Source of the DNA: Nitrospira sp.
Lineage (GTDB): Bacteria; Nitrospirota; Nitrospiria; SBBL01; JAADHI01
Direction of reading: 5' to 3'
DNA length: 39,672 bases
Assembly (NCBI GenBank): GCA_027020665.1
Contig: JALUVJ010000108.1
Location: 1 to 39,672 of the forward strand
Within the stretch, counting starts at the first letter, position 1. Every line of letters starts with the position of its first letter. Positions 24,907-33,196 of this stretch are shown here, in pieces. The notes under the pieces were generated by a model. The model was given only the letters and a program-made list of their open reading frames with translations. It searched no databases and was not told the origin of the DNA. Both the position numbers and the translations under genes were made by a program.

Positions 24907-26940
24907 TTATTGAAAGCGGTTGGATTGCACGTTTGTCGTGGTCCCGTCGTTCTGAGTCCAGACCGCGATGGCGGTGCCGTTTGCGTCCAAAGTGATTTGT
25001 GGAAATCCTGCATTGCCGAGATCGTCTGTCTCAAGTTTTTCTGCCGTTTGCCAGTTTCCGGCTTGTGTGTAGCGGCTGGCCCAGACATTGTCAAAGCTGT
25101 CTCCACTGTTTAGCTGAGCCCAGACCGCGATGGCATTGCCATTCGGGTCAAAAGTGACTTGAGGAAACCCCACGTTCGATACTGTTCCGGTCTCCAAGGG
25201 GGCCGGTGCGTCCCAAAGCGCCGTGCTGATATTGAAGCGGCTTGAGAAAATATGGAAGACTGAACCGTCAGACTGGCGCCAGAGGGCAAAAGCATTGCCT
25301 TGGGAGTCGACGGCGATTTCAGGCGTGAAGGCCTGGGTCGTTTCCGTATCGATGACAAGAGGCGGGGCGGCCCAGCCCGTTCCGGGCACGAAACGGTTAC
25401 TCATAACGTTGATTGCGCTTCCATCATCCTGAAGCCAAACCGCGATGGCTCGGCCGCTTTCATCCATTGCGATTTTGGGAATGCCGGCATCTCCGGCGTT
25501 GTCGAATTCGATGGCTTCCGCTGTTCCCCAGGAACTGCCGTCGAATCTGTTTGCAAAGATGCTAAATTGTGTGCCGTCAGACTGTTCCCAGACCGCAATG
25601 CCATTTCCATTCCGATCAACGGCAATTTGTGGCGCCTGTGCATCGTTATTTTCCGTTTCAATCGGGGTTGCCGTCGTGTCCCAAGTGCCGAGTTCTGCAT
25701 TAAAGCGCTTGCTCATGATGTTAAAAAATGATCCGTCGAATTGCCGCCAAACGGCGATGACATTTCCGTTTCCATCTACAGCGATTTGAGGGGAGTCCGC
25801 AGACCCTGTGTTGTCTGTTTCGATGCGATACGCCGCTTCCCATAAGCCTGTCGCCGCATTGAATCGGTTGGCCCAAATGTCATTTTGTGTTCCGTCACTC
25901 TGTTGCCAGACGGCGATGGCGTTTCCGTCCGAATCAAGCGCGACTTGAGGAAATCGTGCATGACCGGCATCGACGGATTCGATTAATTGGGGAGTGCCCC
26001 AACCGACTCCTTTGACATAACGGTTGGCCCAGATATTATCCGGGCCGGATGTGCCGATGTTCGTCTGAGACCAAACCGCAAGGGCATTTCCGTTTGCATT
26101 CACGGCGATTTGAGGCGAAGCGGCGTTGTTCAGTGGATCGTTTACGCTATTTAGATCTACTCCCTCGGCATTACCCCAAGTGCCGTCAGCCGTTGTAAAG
26201 GTCCAAGTATGCGGCGCGACGAGTGTTTCCCCCAAGATTCCGGTGATGCTTGTATTGAGTGTCGCGGTATAATTTGCGGCGAGTGCGAGGGGCTGTGTGG
26301 CTGTAAAACGTGCTTCAAAAACGGGTGCGGCTTCTGTATAGCCGACTGAGCCTGCGACAGAACCTGTCATCCCGCTTAAGGTAAAGTTAAGATCGGTGAA
26401 GGAGGCCGCATCCATCGGTTGGCTGAATGTTGCGGACACGCTGCTGTTTAGGGCGACGGCTGTCGCATTTTCAGCCGGTTGGGTTGTAAGTACGGCGGGG
26501 GGGATATTGACGGTAAGTTCGGGCGGAAAGACGATGTTTGTATTTTGACCCGCGATGATTTCGGCTTCCGATGCGGCGGTGGCGATGAGGGCGCCATCTA
26601 AAAAATATTGGATGATAAAGCTGTGGGTGCCCGGGCTCAGCGCGCCGGTTGTGGCAGTGACGCGATCGTTTTCCAGATCAACGGTCATGTCGATGGGGGT
26701 GCCGCCATTCACAATGAGTTGCGCGGTGATATTTTTTCCGCTTTGATGTTTTTTTAGTGCCGAAGGCAAGGGCAGGGTAAAACCGCCATCGGGTGTTTGT
26801 GTGGCGATGCGGGCTTGTTTCGGGCTTTTTCCGCATTGCGTCAGGAAAAGAGACAAGATCAGGAGGAGACAGAAGGCGGCGTCGGGTTTTCCGGAGCGTG
26901 TGTCTTGAATGCCTGAATGTATGTTAGGGCGTGCCTTCAC
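24907..26940 (-). CDS. Lipoprotein with SbsA-type Ig-like domain and eight propeller-like repeats
   Basis: Unnamed exported protein of 677 residues. A lipoprotein-like signal has a hydrophobic core LLLILSLFLTQC with Cys36 (the -1 Gln is unusual for a lipobox). After a beta-rich region comes an SbsA/Big_5-type Ig-like domain (PAENATAVALNSSVSATFSQPMD to HTWTFTTADG). The rest is eight tandem repeats of about 50-58 residues with consensus PQIAVDxxGNAIAVWxQxDG then a (N/S)RF-type strand, ending at the stop. The track's first 51 residues are Arg-rich sequence shadowing the upstream gene. I choose GTG 26940, with AAGGA 4 nt upstream, 32 nt after the preceding stop. A beta-propeller surface protein binding carbohydrate or protein is a reasonable guess; no enzymatic motif is visible. 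Confidence 0.8.
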   Translation of the reverse strand: MKARPNIHSGIQDTRSGKPDAAFCLLLILSLFLTQCGKSPKQARIATQTPDGGFTLPLPSALKKHQSGKNITAQLIVNGGTPIDMTVDLENDRVTATTGALSPGTHSFIIQYFLDGALIATAASEAEIIAGQNTNIVFPPELTVNIPPAVLTTQPAENATAVALNSSVSATFSQPMDAASFTDLNFTLSGMTGSVAGSVGYTEAAPVFEARFTATQPLALAANYTATLNTSITGILGETLVAPHTWTFTTADGTWGNAEGVDLNSVNDPLNNAASPQIAVNANGNALAVWSQTNIGTSGPDNIWANRYVKGVGWGTPQLIESVDAGHARFPQVALDSDGNAIAVWQQSDGTQNDIWANRFNAATGLWEAAYRIETDNTGSADSPQIAVDGNGNVIAVWRQFDGSFFNIMSKRFNAELGTWDTTATPIETENNDAQAPQIAVDRNGNGIAVWEQSDGTQFSIFANRFDGSSWGTAEAIEFDNAGDAGIPKIAMDESGRAIAVWLQDDGSAINVMSNRFVPGTGWAAPPLVIDTETTQAFTPEIAVDSQGNAFALWRQSDGSVFHIFSSRFNISTALWDAPAPLETGTVSNVGFPQVTFDPNGNAIAVWAQLNSGDSFDNVWASRYTQAGNWQTAEKLETDDLGNAGFPQITLDANGTAIAVWTQNDGTTTNVQSNRFQ
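24910..26121 (-). repeat. Eight tandem coding repeats (propeller-like)
   Basis: In-frame repeats of roughly 150-175 bp, each encoding PQ(I/V)(A/T)xDxxGxAxA(V/L)WxQ. The protein motif is strongly kept while spacer lengths and wobble bases differ, so they are old duplications rather than a recent expansion. Eight copies would suit a seven- or eight-bladed propeller. Confidence 0.8.
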
Positions 26941-26972
26941 TTTGTCCTTGTCTTTATAAATGCAGGGATGAT

Positions 26973-27662
26973 TTAGGGAATGCCTGCCGATACGGTTCCG
27001 GTGCCTGTGTTTGGCCGGGCCGGGCTGCTGCTTCCGCTGCCGCCTGCGGCGATGCCGCCAGCGATTACACCGACGGCAATGGTCCAAACCCACCAGCGTT
27101 TGTACCAGGGTTTTTCTTTTAGATTCGTTTCGCTTTCCGTGTCCGATGCCGTGCTGAGCCGAAAGCCTTTTTTTCCCGGGGGCAGGATGGCGGTGTTGAT
27201 ATCGGAATTTCGATCTATTTGCCCTGCGGGTGCCTTAAGTTCGACAATGAGCGGTGTGTTCGGCATGCCTTGTGTGGCGGTGTTGCCTGCTGTGTCGGAG
27301 GCTTGAATGTAATATTCCATGCCGGGCCGCCGGACGAAGCGTCGGGGAATAATGGCCAAGTATGTTGTATTGCCGATCCATTCCATCTTAAGGGTGTTGT
27401 ACTCTTTTCCGCCTGCGGTTCTATAAAACAGCAGGACCTTGTTTACGGTGCGATTGTCCTTCACCCTTGCCTGAACGATAATAGGGTCATCCAGCTTCAG
27501 TGCCGCTTTAAAGGGATCGTGTTGTATCGCGGGCGGAAAACGATCCGCCGTGTTCGGATTTTGGGCCAAAAGCGGAGTCAAGGGCGGGAAAAAGAAGGTG
27601 TGGATTGAGATCAAGAGAAATGCAATCGCCTGTTTGTTCTGTTTTTTTATGTTGATGTTCAT
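26973..27662 (-). CDS. Exported Ig-like-fold protein with C-terminal membrane segment (function unknown)
   Basis: A 229-residue protein that I do not recognise. A signal peptide or N-terminal TM (AIAFLLISIHTFFFPPLTPLLA) leads to a beta-sandwich-like domain, DPIIVQARVKDNRTVNKVLLFYR through MEYYIQASDTAGNTAT, resembling bacterial Ig/Fn3-type modules. Downstream come a charged linker and a predicted membrane helix WWVWTIAVGVIAGGIAAGG flanked by KPWYKR, ending in a Gly/Ser/Thr-rich tail. The start ATG lacks a clear Shine-Dalgarno. It sits 67 bp after the kinase gene and 32 bp before the lipoprotein gene on the same strand, so the three are probably co-transcribed; a shared envelope role is inferred. 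Confidence 0.75.
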   Translation of the reverse strand: MNINIKKQNKQAIAFLLISIHTFFFPPLTPLLAQNPNTADRFPPAIQHDPFKAALKLDDPIIVQARVKDNRTVNKVLLFYRTAGGKEYNTLKMEWIGNTTYLAIIPRRFVRRPGMEYYIQASDTAGNTATQGMPNTPLIVELKAPAGQIDRNSDINTAILPPGKKGFRLSTASDTESETNLKEKPWYKRWWVWTIAVGVIAGGIAAGGSGSSSPARPNTGTGTVSAGIP

Positions 27663-27729
27663 ATGAATAGTTTAATTTAATCCTGATATTTTGCAAATTT
27701 TAAATAAATATTACGTGTTTGTTTTGGAT

Positions 27730-29772
27730 CTACCAGATAACTTTGTCCCATTTTCCCCTGTTTTTGGGAATGATTAATTTGACTGTTTTCCAGTGATCGG
27801 GGGGGCGGGTTTTTTTGTTTTTGTGTGTGCGAAGTTCAGTGATGGAGATGATTGCTTCCGCCTGTTCCGCTTCAATGGAGAGGTCGGTGACCGAAACGCT
27901 GACGCTTTTGTAATTCTTAAAAATTTGTTTTAAGAAGGTGCTGCGGTTTTTCGACATGGTGCTCATGTTTTGAAGGGTTTTCAGATCTTTTTTTTCATAA
28001 GCGGCTGTGAGACGACTGAGGATGGCGCCCAGAGAGTCGATTTCGTTGAGCGGTAAGACCGGGTCCTTTTTTTGAGCCGCGAATTGTTTCCGAGGCGGCG
28101 GGTTCTTTTTTTTCGTCGGGGGGTTAAGCAGGGGTTTTCTTTTGTTCTGCGCTTTTTCTAAGGCCGCTTGGTTTTTTGGGGTTTTTGTTTTTTCTTTACT
28201 GAGTTTAATCAATTCGCTACGCAAAAGGGCTTCCTGCCTTTTTCTTTCTTCACGGGCTTTCCTGCGTTCTTTTTTGAGCCGCGCGAGTGCTTGTGAGGCC
28301 TTTTCCCGGGCGCGTTTTTCTTTTTCCATTCGGGATTGTTCTGCTTGTATGATTTTGCCGTGTGCGGTTTCAATGGCCCGGACATAGCCGTTATGCGACT
28401 GGCTAAAAAGGAAGTGGGCGTTTTTGAGTGTATCTCTTGCGGCGTCATAGGATTGTTTTTTGATGAGTTTCTCGGCTTCTCTCAGAAGGGCCGCGGCCCT
28501 TGTTTCCAAGTCTGCGGCTTTGTTGTAGCTTTCTTTGGCCCAGGGGCGGATTTCATCCGGAGCGGATGTTTTATGTGTGTGGGCCAGCTTTTCCTGTACG
28601 GCTTGAATTGCCGCTTTCAGTTGTGCGATTTGAAGCTGTGCGGCGGGTTTTGGTGAATTGTTTTTAAAAAAGGGCGCGGCAATTCCCGCAAAGACCAGTG
28701 TGACGATGATGAGGGCTATACTTCGCTTGGGCCATTTTTTTGTTGATTCCGATCTCTGAATTGCAGGGGTCTGCTCTTTTTTGGGTGTAACGACTGTCGC
28801 TTGGGCCTCAGATGTGCCGGTTTTTTCCCGATTTGTTTTAAAAAACGGCGGCACGGGCGGGTTGCCGCGGATTGCATGCTGTGGTGCAGCGGGTATTTTT
28901 CGGGCGGGTTGGGGAGAGAAGCTTTTTCCCTGATTTGTTTCCACTTCGGTTTTGAGTTCCTGTTTGCTTGTTTTGATTTGTTGCATGAGGGCGGAGGTGT
29001 CGGCGATGCGGTCGTCCTTGTTTTTTTTAAGCAGGTTTCTCACGAGCTTTTGCAGGGAGGGCGCGACGGGTTTATCGAAAATGAGGTCGAATTCCGCCTC
29101 ATCGTAGGCCAGCTTTTTTAGCACATCCCCCCCGGAGATTCCCGTGTAATAGGTTTGGCCCGTCAGCATTTCATACATGACCATGCCGAGGGCGTAGAGA
29201 TCGCTTCTGCCGTCGAGGGTTTCACCGCGTGCTTGTTCTAAAGACATGTATTCGGGTGTGCCGATGATGTGGTTGTCTGCGGTGAGCGAAATTTCGTCCG
29301 TCGTCGCGGCGATGCCGAAGTCGGCGATTTTGGCGACGCCGTTTTTGTTAATGATGATGTTCGCGGGTTTGATGTCGCGGTGAATGACGTTCTTATCGTG
29401 TGCATAAGCCAACGCCTTGGCCACTTGATAGGCGATGGAGAGTACAGTGCGTTGCGGCAGTTTTTTCTTTTTTAAAAGAATCTGCCGCAGGTTTTGTCCT
29501 TTAAAATATTCCATGACGATGAAATGGGTGCCCTGTTCTTCCTGCACGTCGAAGACCCGGATGATGTTTTTGTGGTCGAGACGGGCCATCGCCCGGGCTT
29601 CCCGTTGAAAGCGGTCTAAAAAGGCGCTGTCTTTTGTAAATTGGGGATGCAGGACTTTGATGGCAACAGTGCGATTGAGTGCGGTGTGCAGGGCCTCATA
29701 GATTACACCCATCCCGCCCCGCCCCACTTCGCGCTTTATTTCGTATTTCCCGGATAAAATTTTACCGATCAT
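27730..29772 (-). CDS. Membrane-anchored Ser/Thr protein kinase with extracytoplasmic NTF2-like domain
   Basis: A 680-residue eukaryotic-type kinase. The N-terminal kinase domain (about 8-265) has the glycine loop VGRGGMGVIYEA, Lys39 in VAIKVL, HRDIKPANI (131-139), ADFGIA and GTPEYMSLEQARGE; all catalytic residues are present, so it should be active. A Pro/Thr linker leads to one TM (about 351-370). Outside is a highly charged Lys/Arg/Glu/Ala coiled coil (about 375-560) and a terminal domain (SLGAILSRLTAAYEKKDLKTLQNM to the end) that looks like an NTF2/SnoaL-type cone fold. No PASTA repeats are seen. It lies 130 bp after serB and heads the envelope gene set. Substrates are unknown; the adjacent dcw proteins are only a possibility. 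Confidence 0.93.
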   Translation of the reverse strand: MIGKILSGKYEIKREVGRGGMGVIYEALHTALNRTVAIKVLHPQFTKDSAFLDRFQREARAMARLDHKNIIRVFDVQEEQGTHFIVMEYFKGQNLRQILLKKKKLPQRTVLSIAYQVAKALAYAHDKNVIHRDIKPANIIINKNGVAKIADFGIAATTDEISLTADNHIIGTPEYMSLEQARGETLDGRSDLYALGMVMYEMLTGQTYYTGISGGDVLKKLAYDEAEFDLIFDKPVAPSLQKLVRNLLKKNKDDRIADTSALMQQIKTSKQELKTEVETNQGKSFSPQPARKIPAAPQHAIRGNPPVPPFFKTNREKTGTSEAQATVVTPKKEQTPAIQRSESTKKWPKRSIALIIVTLVFAGIAAPFFKNNSPKPAAQLQIAQLKAAIQAVQEKLAHTHKTSAPDEIRPWAKESYNKAADLETRAAALLREAEKLIKKQSYDAARDTLKNAHFLFSQSHNGYVRAIETAHGKIIQAEQSRMEKEKRAREKASQALARLKKERRKAREERKRQEALLRSELIKLSKEKTKTPKNQAALEKAQNKRKPLLNPPTKKKNPPPRKQFAAQKKDPVLPLNEIDSLGAILSRLTAAYEKKDLKTLQNMSTMSKNRSTFLKQIFKNYKSVSVSVTDLSIEAEQAEAIISITELRTHKNKKTRPPDHWKTVKLIIPKNRGKWDKVIW

Positions 29773-29902
29773 GGCTCAGCTTCAGTCTATAAGTAACGGT
29801 TTTTTCACGATAACCCCAGCGCAGGTTTCGGGTGTGAATTTCCTTCTAGTAAGTATAGTGCTTTTTGCCGAGGATGGGGCCGAAGCGTCGGGATTTTGGT
29901 TT

Positions 29903-30823
29903 TTAGATCGTGAGTGCGTTGATGTCTTTGTCGGAAAATCCGAGCAGATACAGTACGCAGAGCAGGCTTTTTTGGGTGATGCTGTAGGGTGCGGCAGCGC
30001 GAACGGCGGGTTTTGCGTTGAAGGCGATGCCGAGCCCGGCCCGGTTAATCATGGGCAGATCGTTTGCGCCGTCGCCGATGGCAATGACTTGATCCAGCGG
30101 AATGCCTTCTTTTTTGGCCGCTTTTTCCATGAACGCGGCTTTTTTATCGCCGTTGACGATTTCTCCGATGACCTTCCCTGTGAGCCGGCCTGATTCTACC
30201 GCTAAACGGTTGGAATAGGCGTAATCGAGCTTCAACACGGATTGGATACGGGAAGTGAAATAATCAAAACCTCCCGACAAAACGCCTGTTTTATAACCGA
30301 GTTTTTGTAGAACGGCGAGCAGAGACTCAGCGCCCGGAGTAAAGGAAATCCGTTTGTAAACGGTTTCGAGTACGTCTGTCGAAAGCCCTTTTAAAAGGCC
30401 GACGCGTTCTATGAGCGATTCGTTGAAATTGAGTTCCCCGTTCATGGCCCGCCGGGTGATGGCGGCTACGCATTCTCCGATGCCGACTTCTTTGGCGAGT
30501 TCATCAATGACTTCGACCGGAATGAGGGTGGAATCCATATCCATTACAATGAGGCGTTTCTTCCGGCGGGCGGGCGTATCGCCTTGAATCACAATATCAA
30601 CCCCAAAGGGGCTTGCGATGTGAAGCAAGTCCCGCGTCAGCGTGGTCGAATTGAGGGCGGGCTTTGAGGTGACGAGAATTTCGATGCAGGCCAGAGGGGC
30701 TTCCGCGAGTGTCTTGATTGCCTCAATGTTGATTTGCTGATGGGTGAGATGCCGGTTCAGGCTTTCACGCAGACTTAAGGGAAGGTTTGTGCCGAGACAG
30801 GTGATGACATGTTTTGAAGCCAT
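29903..30823 (-). CDS. serB: Phosphoserine phosphatase
   Basis: A 306-residue HAD-family enzyme that makes L-serine from phosphoserine. An ACT-like N-terminal regulatory region (about 1-95) precedes the catalytic domain, which has motif I MDMDSTLIPVE with the nucleophilic Asp, motif II VLSGGFDYF, the motif III Lys in NGDKKAAFM and motif IV IGDGANDLPMI. The same two-part architecture occurs in E. coli SerB-type enzymes. ATG 30823 starts MASKHVITCLG; the track's 22 earlier residues look non-coding. Confidence 0.95.
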   Translation of the reverse strand: MASKHVITCLGTNLPLSLRESLNRHLTHQQINIEAIKTLAEAPLACIEILVTSKPALNSTTLTRDLLHIASPFGVDIVIQGDTPARRKKRLIVMDMDSTLIPVEVIDELAKEVGIGECVAAITRRAMNGELNFNESLIERVGLLKGLSTDVLETVYKRISFTPGAESLLAVLQKLGYKTGVLSGGFDYFTSRIQSVLKLDYAYSNRLAVESGRLTGKVIGEIVNGDKKAAFMEKAAKKEGIPLDQVIAIGDGANDLPMINRAGLGIAFNAKPAVRAAAPYSITQKSLLCVLYLLGFSDKDINALTI

Positions 30824-30924
30824 GAAAACGTTACTTTCCGGTGTGGAAGCGGGGCGGACGCATTTTGCTGCGTGTCTTCCTATCGCCAAAATGTTTAGTT
30901 GCGCAGTCTATTTTCAGGACACAG

Positions 30925-30953
30925 TTTATACAGTAAAGCGTGTGTATGAACAA
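30925..30953 (-). promoter_or_regulatory. Putative serB promoter
   Basis: TTGTTC and TATAAA on the minus strand, 17 bp apart, about 100 bp before the serB ATG. Spacing is ideal; the -35 matches consensus at 4 of 6. Confidence 0.45.
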
Positions 30954-31016
30954 GGTGAATTTAAAAAAACTTCTTTATTTATCAGGGAGTCAGAGCCGAT
31001 GCCTTCACGCGGTTTC

Positions 31017-31045
31017 TTGACATGCCTTCTGACATCTTTTATGAT
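31017..31045 (+). promoter_or_regulatory. Sigma70-type promoter for the LpoA-like / pyruvate carboxylase unit
   Basis: A perfect TTGACA (31017-31022) is followed after exactly 17 bp by TATGAT (31040-31045, 5/6). The predicted leader is about 120 nt. Confidence 0.7.
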
Positions 31046-31172
31046 CAAAGCCATTTTGTTTCATCATGTATCGCGGTTTTTGAGCCTCTTTTGGGGATAA
31101 AAAAACAGTCTTTTAAGCACAGAGCTTCCTCAAGTCACCCACTTGTAATCCCGGATTGCCGGTTTGAATCGG

Positions 31173-33182
31173 ATGTGTTTTAAAAATTTATTTTGGGGTG
31201 GAATTTGTTTCGTGATTTTCCCCGTGTGCGCGGTTTCAGCCCAAGATCTGCCGATTGAGATTGCGCGGGAGCGGGCACTTGCGGTGGCGCAGGATTCGGG
31301 TGCGTCGCCCGATATTCTATCGAAAAAAAACAACCCCGAAATTGAAGTTTCTCCCGAATTATTTAGTGCGGCTTCTTTCGAGGAAAAAAATCTTTTTAGT
31401 CAGGCGAAGGCCTATTTTGACCAAGGCAATTACGAAATCGCGGGTTCTTCTCTTGAGGCGTTTTTATTGGATTACCTTGACAGTCCGCTGCTGCCGGATG
31501 CCTATGTATTGCTTAGTAAGATTTATTGGTTGAAGGGGGAGGCCAACCGGGCGACAGAGTTGCTCCAGAGCTTTCTTGATCTTTTTCCGAATGAGCCGCG
31601 CGTGAATGCGGTGCGGCTGCGTTTGAGTATTTTTTATTTCGAGTTAGGCCGCTTGAAAAAAATCATGGCGCTTTGGGAGCCTGTTTCGGATGAGGTGCCG
31701 AGTAAGCTCATGGTTTATGAACACTTAATCCGGACCTATAAAACACGAAAAGATTCTTTGAGTGCATTACATGTTTTGATGAAAAAAAGGGCGATGCGCT
31801 CGGAATTTGTGACCCCGATCCTGGTCGAAGAAGAGGTGATTGCTCTGGTTCGGGGAGATTTGGGCGAGCCGGACTTGCGCACGGTTGTGGAGACTTTCGG
31901 GCCGATTTTCCCGGCGGATGAAGCGATGATGCGTTTAATGGTGCTTTACGATGCAAAGCAGGACTATTACCATGAAGAGCAAATGGCACTTCTTTTTATT
32001 GAGCAATTCCCGAGGCACCGCCATGTCGGCTCGGTGCGGCAATTGCTCGTTCAAATTAAAAACAAGATTAAGCAAAGCCGCTATCTTTTGGCGGTTATTT
32101 TGCCTTTGTCCGGGCAACTTGCCTCGTTTGGCAACCAGGCTTTGCACGGCGCTGAGCTTGCGATTCAGCTTTTTAAAGAAGAGTTGCCGGGTGCGTCTGT
32201 CGGGCTTGTGGTGCGAAATTCGGAAGAAGATCCCTCTCGTTTGCGTCTGCCCTTGGACGCTTGGTTGGAGGAGTATCATCCGGTTGCGGTCGTCGGCCCG
32301 CTTTTGAGCAAGGAAGTCAATCGTGTGGCGGCGGTGCTTCAGAAGGTCGATACGGCTTTGATTACGCCTGGCGCGACAGCGCGTCGCCTTTTTTCTTTAG
32401 GCGACACGGTATTTCGCAATGCGGTCACCAATCGCTTTTTATGCAATGCCATTGCGGAATATGCTGTTTTAGAGCTTGAGGCGGAGCGTTTTGCCGTGCT
32501 TTTTCCGGATGAGCAACTTGGACGACGCTGGGTCGATTGTTTTTCAGAAGGTGTTGTAAAGTTGGGCGGCGAGGTGGTCTTGACTGAGCGTTATCCTTTG
32601 AGTGATACGGATTTTTCCAGAACAATCCTCCGGCTCAAAAAAGCGGATTTGGAGCAGGAGGGTTTGATTGAGGAGATCGAAAATGAAGAGGGAGAAGTCG
32701 AGCCGCTTTACACGCCGGGTTTTGAGGCGATATTCTTGCCCGCGGATGCGGTGAGGGCGGGACTGATTATTCCGCAACTTTTATTTCATGAATTTAATAC
32801 GGTCGGTATTTTGGGGACTAACAGTTGGAATTCTGAGGAGTTTTTGAAGCTGGCCGGATCGTATGCCGATGGGGTGGTTTTTGCGGACGGGTTTTTTAAG
32901 GAAAGCACGGATCCGGTTGTCGAAACCTTTGTGACGCAGTATCGGGCGCGTTTTAATGATGAGCCAGATTTATTTGCGGCCCAGTCCTACGATGCCACCC
33001 GTTTGATTCTTGCGGCAATGAGAAGAGGGGCCTTGACCCCGGCCAAAGTGAAGGCCGCTATTGCGGAGACGGTGGATTTTCCGGGTGCCGCGGGTTTTAT
33101 TTATGAAATACTGGAGGGCGAGTTGATTAAAGAGCCCTTTTTTATCCAAGTCGATCAGGGAAAGTTTATCCAGGTGAACTAA
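31173..33182 (+). CDS. TPR plus periplasmic-binding-protein type I protein (LpoA/LivK-like)
   Basis: A 669-residue exported protein. A signal peptide ends at AVSA before QDLP. An alpha-helical TPR-like region (about 60-300: YFDQGNYEIAGSSLEAFL, KGEANRATELLQSFL) is fused to a type I periplasmic binding fold (about 305-665: LLAVILPLSGQLASFGNQALHGAELAIQLF, HPVAVVGPLLS, FDATRLI-like SYDATRLILAAM). The layout recalls E. coli LpoA, the outer-membrane activator of PBP1A, and also branched-chain amino-acid receptors; no lipobox is seen and no ABC transporter genes flank it. An acidic insert (EEIENEEGEVEP) interrupts the binding domain. Neither ATG 31173 nor the track's TTG 31164 has a clear Shine-Dalgarno. 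It begins a plus-strand run continuing with pycA. Confidence 0.85.
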   Translation: MCFKNLFWGGICFVIFPVCAVSAQDLPIEIARERALAVAQDSGASPDILSKKNNPEIEVSPELFSAASFEEKNLFSQAKAYFDQGNYEIAGSSLEAFLLDYLDSPLLPDAYVLLSKIYWLKGEANRATELLQSFLDLFPNEPRVNAVRLRLSIFYFELGRLKKIMALWEPVSDEVPSKLMVYEHLIRTYKTRKDSLSALHVLMKKRAMRSEFVTPILVEEEVIALVRGDLGEPDLRTVVETFGPIFPADEAMMRLMVLYDAKQDYYHEEQMALLFIEQFPRHRHVGSVRQLLVQIKNKIKQSRYLLAVILPLSGQLASFGNQALHGAELAIQLFKEELPGASVGLVVRNSEEDPSRLRLPLDAWLEEYHPVAVVGPLLSKEVNRVAAVLQKVDTALITPGATARRLFSLGDTVFRNAVTNRFLCNAIAEYAVLELEAERFAVLFPDEQLGRRWVDCFSEGVVKLGGEVVLTERYPLSDTDFSRTILRLKKADLEQEGLIEEIENEEGEVEPLYTPGFEAIFLPADAVRAGLIIPQLLFHEFNTVGILGTNSWNSEEFLKLAGSYADGVVFADGFFKESTDPVVETFVTQYRARFNDEPDLFAAQSYDATRLILAAMRRGALTPAKVKAAIAETVDFPGAAGFIYEILEGELIKEPFFIQVDQGKFIQVN

Positions 33183-33196
33183 AGTGTGTGAATCCA

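Larger units (their letters stand above)
30824..31163. other. Divergent intergenic region between serB and the LpoA-like gene
   Basis: About 340 bp without a convincing gene. It holds one candidate promoter facing each way (entered separately). The 118-codon ORF on the plus strand (30744-31100) overlaps serB and shows no coding character or ribosome site. GGTTTGAATC near 31161 resembles a tRNA T-loop, but no cloverleaf can be drawn around it. Confidence 0.7.

Noticed and set aside
30744-31100. 118-codon plus-strand ORF across the serB start and the divergent spacer
   Set aside because: Overlaps serB and both promoter candidates, no ribosome site, no domain.
31125-31185. tRNA-like stretch (ACTTGTAAT and GGTTTGAATC words) upstream of the LpoA-like gene
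   Set aside because: The anticodon-like loop has no pairing stem and no acceptor or D arm can be drawn; chance similarity.
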